The notes beneath the pieces were generated by a model. It saw only the letters and a list, made by a program, of their open reading frames with translations. It did not search any database and was not told the DNA's origin. A stretch of DNA of 64,000 bases from Afipia massiliensis (lineage in GTDB: Bacteria > Pseudomonadota > Alphaproteobacteria > Rhizobiales > Xanthobacteraceae). Where the stretch lies: positions 2,233,501-2,297,500 of the forward strand of contig NZ_LBIA02000001.1 in the NCBI RefSeq assembly GCF_001006325.2. The letters run 5' to 3'. Positions within the stretch are counted from its first letter, which is position 1, and the number at the start of each line of letters is the position of its first letter. Below, one piece after another: positions 62,370-64,000 of this stretch. A program made the translations under genes and the position numbers.

Positions 62370-64000
62370 ATGTCGAACAGGCCGAAACCGAAATCTTTCC
62401 TGAGCGTGTTCACCGATCGTGGGCCGCTGACGGTACTCGCCGTCGCGGGCGCGATGCTGTTCGGGATCGTCGCTCCGGCCTCGGCGCAGTTCTTCGATTT
62501 TGGCTTCGGCCGTCCGCAGCGGCCCGCGCCACCGCCGCAGCGCGGCGGCGGATTCTTCGCGCCGTTCTCGGACAGCTTCGGTCCCGCGCAACAGGCGCCG
62601 CGACCGGTGGATTCCTCGCGCGCCCCGGCCGCCGCCAAGCGCGAGGCCCCCGCCGACCGCAATGTGCTGGTGCTCGGCGACGCGATGGCGGACTGGCTCG
62701 CCTATGGCCTTGAAGATGCGTTGTCGGAAACGCCGGATCTCGGCGTGATCCGCAAGCACAAGACCGTGTCGGGTCTTTTGAAGTATCAGCCCAAGGGCGA
62801 TCCGGCGGACTGGGCCGCGGCGGCAAAGGGAATTCTCGCCACCGAGAAGCCCGACGTCATCGTGGTGATGCTCGGCCTGCACGACCGTATTCCGATCCGC
62901 GAGCCCGTGGTCGAAAAGAAGGCCGACGCCAAGCCGGGCGAGAAGCCCGGCGACAAGGCCGACAAGAAAAACACCAAGAAGGATTCCCGCGCCAAGCCGA
63001 ACGAACCGGATGCAGCGGCGAAGCCGGGGGACAAGCCTGCCGATACCAGCGCCGACAACAAGACCGCGGACAACAAGCCTGCGGAAGCGGATGCTGCTGC
63101 GGACGACGACGATCAGCCACAAATCATGGCACCAGACAAAGCGCAGCGCTCCGGCGGCATGCACGATTTCCGCGAGGAGCGCTGGGTAGAACTGTACGCG
63201 AAGAAAATCGAGGAGATGATCGCCGTCCTGAAGTCCAAGGGCGTGCCGGTGCTCTGGGTCGGTCTGCCTGCGGTGCGCGGCGCCAAGGCCACGTCGGACA
63301 TGCTGTTCCTCGATGCGCTGTATCGCGACGGCGCCGGCAAGGCCGGCATCACCTATGTCGATGTCTGGGACGGCTTCGTCGATGACGCCGGGCGCTTCGC
63401 GCAGCAGGGCCCGGACTTCGAGGGCCAGATCCGCCGCCTGCGCTCAAGCGATGGCGTGTTCTTCACCAAGGCCGGCGCGCGCAAGCTCGCGCATTACACC
63501 GAGCGTGAAATCCGCCGCGTGCTCGCAGCCCATACCGGCCCGCTGGCCGTGCCGAGCGAGACCTTCGCGCCGGATTCCAACATCCGCCCGGGCGAAGCCG
63601 GCCCGCGTCCGTTGATGGGGCCGGTGATGCCGCTGGTGGCGTCGCAGGTCGGCACCGATGAACTGCTCGGCGGTGTCGGCACGCGGCCTGCATCGGTGGA
63701 TGCGCTTGCCGCGCGGACGCTGGTGAAGGGTGAGCCGCTCGCCGCGCCCGCCGGCCGCGCCGATGATTTTGCATGGCCGCGCCGCGAAGTGGGCGCTCTC
63801 AGCGCTCCGCCCAGCGATCCGGTGGTGGCCGCTGCGCCGTCCGACGGGACCGCCGCGCCGCCGAAGCCGAAGCCGAAGAAGCAGCAGGTCGTGGTGCAGG
63901 GACTGTTCAATCCCTCCGCGCCGCCCCAGCAGCAGCGTCAGCGCGCCGGCCCCGGCCCGCGTGACGGGTACCAGCGGCCGCCGGGCTTTTTTGGGCAGTC
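62370..64000 (+). CDS. DUF459/SGNH-hydrolase-like exported protein, partial at 3' end
   Basis: Signal peptide (LTVLAVAGAMLFGIVAPASA|QF), a Pro-rich stretch, then DRNVLVLGDAMADWLAYGLE (SGNH block I with Asp in place of the usual Ser), VIVVMLGLHDR (block III-like) and FFTKAGARKLAHYTEREIRR. A Lys/Asp/Ala-rich low-complexity insert (about residues 185-250) interrupts the fold. The reading is open to the window end; the tail is Pro/Gln-rich. Substrate unknown, periplasmic. Confidence 0.85.
   Translation, partial: MSNRPKPKSFLSVFTDRGPLTVLAVAGAMLFGIVAPASAQFFDFGFGRPQRPAPPPQRGGGFFAPFSDSFGPAQQAPRPVDSSRAPAAAKREAPADRNVLVLGDAMADWLAYGLEDALSETPDLGVIRKHKTVSGLLKYQPKGDPADWAAAAKGILATEKPDVIVVMLGLHDRIPIREPVVEKKADAKPGEKPGDKADKKNTKKDSRAKPNEPDAAAKPGDKPADTSADNKTADNKPAEADAAADDDDQPQIMAPDKAQRSGGMHDFREERWVELYAKKIEEMIAVLKSKGVPVLWVGLPAVRGAKATSDMLFLDALYRDGAGKAGITYVDVWDGFVDDAGRFAQQGPDFEGQIRRLRSSDGVFFTKAGARKLAHYTEREIRRVLAAHTGPLAVPSETFAPDSNIRPGEAGPRPLMGPVMPLVASQVGTDELLGGVGTRPASVDALAARTLVKGEPLAAPAGRADDFAWPRREVGALSAPPSDPVVAAAPSDGTAAPPKPKPKKQQVVVQGLFNPSAPPQQQRQRAGPGPRDGYQRPPGFFGQ

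Overview
The window is GC-rich alphaproteobacterial chromosome, most likely from the Nitrobacteraceae/Bradyrhizobiaceae (Bradyrhizobium, Afipia, Rhodopseudomonas, Tardiphaga type). Three things point there: phasins, MHYT/GGDEF/EAL and Dps proteins of that flavour, a tRNA-His without the -1 G, and several families of intergenic palindromic repeats typical of the group. No lineage assignment beyond family is claimed, because no search could be run.

Layout. 1-8.4 kb: end of a PAS sensor protein, two phasins, tRNA-His, an MHYT-PAS-GGDEF-EAL c-di-GMP protein, a divergent CsoR/CopA copper-export module with its operator, and a DHDPS-family lyase with a structured leader. 8.4-22 kb: LysR, trxB, Lrp/AsnC, TauE/SafE and DoxX membrane proteins, greA, carB, an aberrant tRNA-Cys-like gene, a methyltransferase, Dps, a HAD phosphatase coupled to carA. 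22-31 kb: two acyl-CoA synthetases, an alpha/beta hydrolase, a YqeY-like protein, a DUF559 nuclease, an ArsR plus two SRPBCC operon, LysE exporter, a DUF3592 protein and an N-formylglutamate amidohydrolase. 31-40 kb: two transglutaminase-like proteins translationally coupled to a gamma-glutamylcyclotransferase, a BrnT/BrnA toxin-antitoxin pair, isochorismatase-like hydrolase, dnaG and rpoD. 40-49 kb: duplicated HExxH proteins around a TetR regulator and a lytic transglycosylase, a second ArsR/SRPBCC pair, a diguanylate cyclase and many small proteins. 49-59 kb is mixed: housekeeping genes (Gre-family factor, MsrB, periplasmic MsrA, FMN reductase-like) are bracketed by two visibly AT-richer accessory modules. 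One is an OLD-family ATPase/TOPRIM nuclease. The other is a PD-(D/E)xK nuclease gene split by an apparent frameshift. 59-64 kb: galU, a lytic transglycosylase with a peptidoglycan-binding domain, and a partial DUF459/SGNH protein.

The most unusual material is non-coding or mobile. A composite repeat of about 163 bp occurs in three full copies and one degenerate copy, and it can fold as a multi-stem cruciform. Its CTAG end supplies the stop codon of two host genes. Two unrelated palindromic repeat families each occur as inverted pairs, and in one place each pair encloses a small nuclease gene (GIY-YIG, frameshifted; DUF559, intact). Both AT-rich defence-like modules abut the same end of an inverted repeat of about 240 bp, and the second module is also bracketed by an imperfect 49-bp direct repeat. 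Other points of note are a DnaG whose zinc-ligand cysteines are missing and a tRNA-Cys-like gene with C33 and a six-base-pair anticodon stem.
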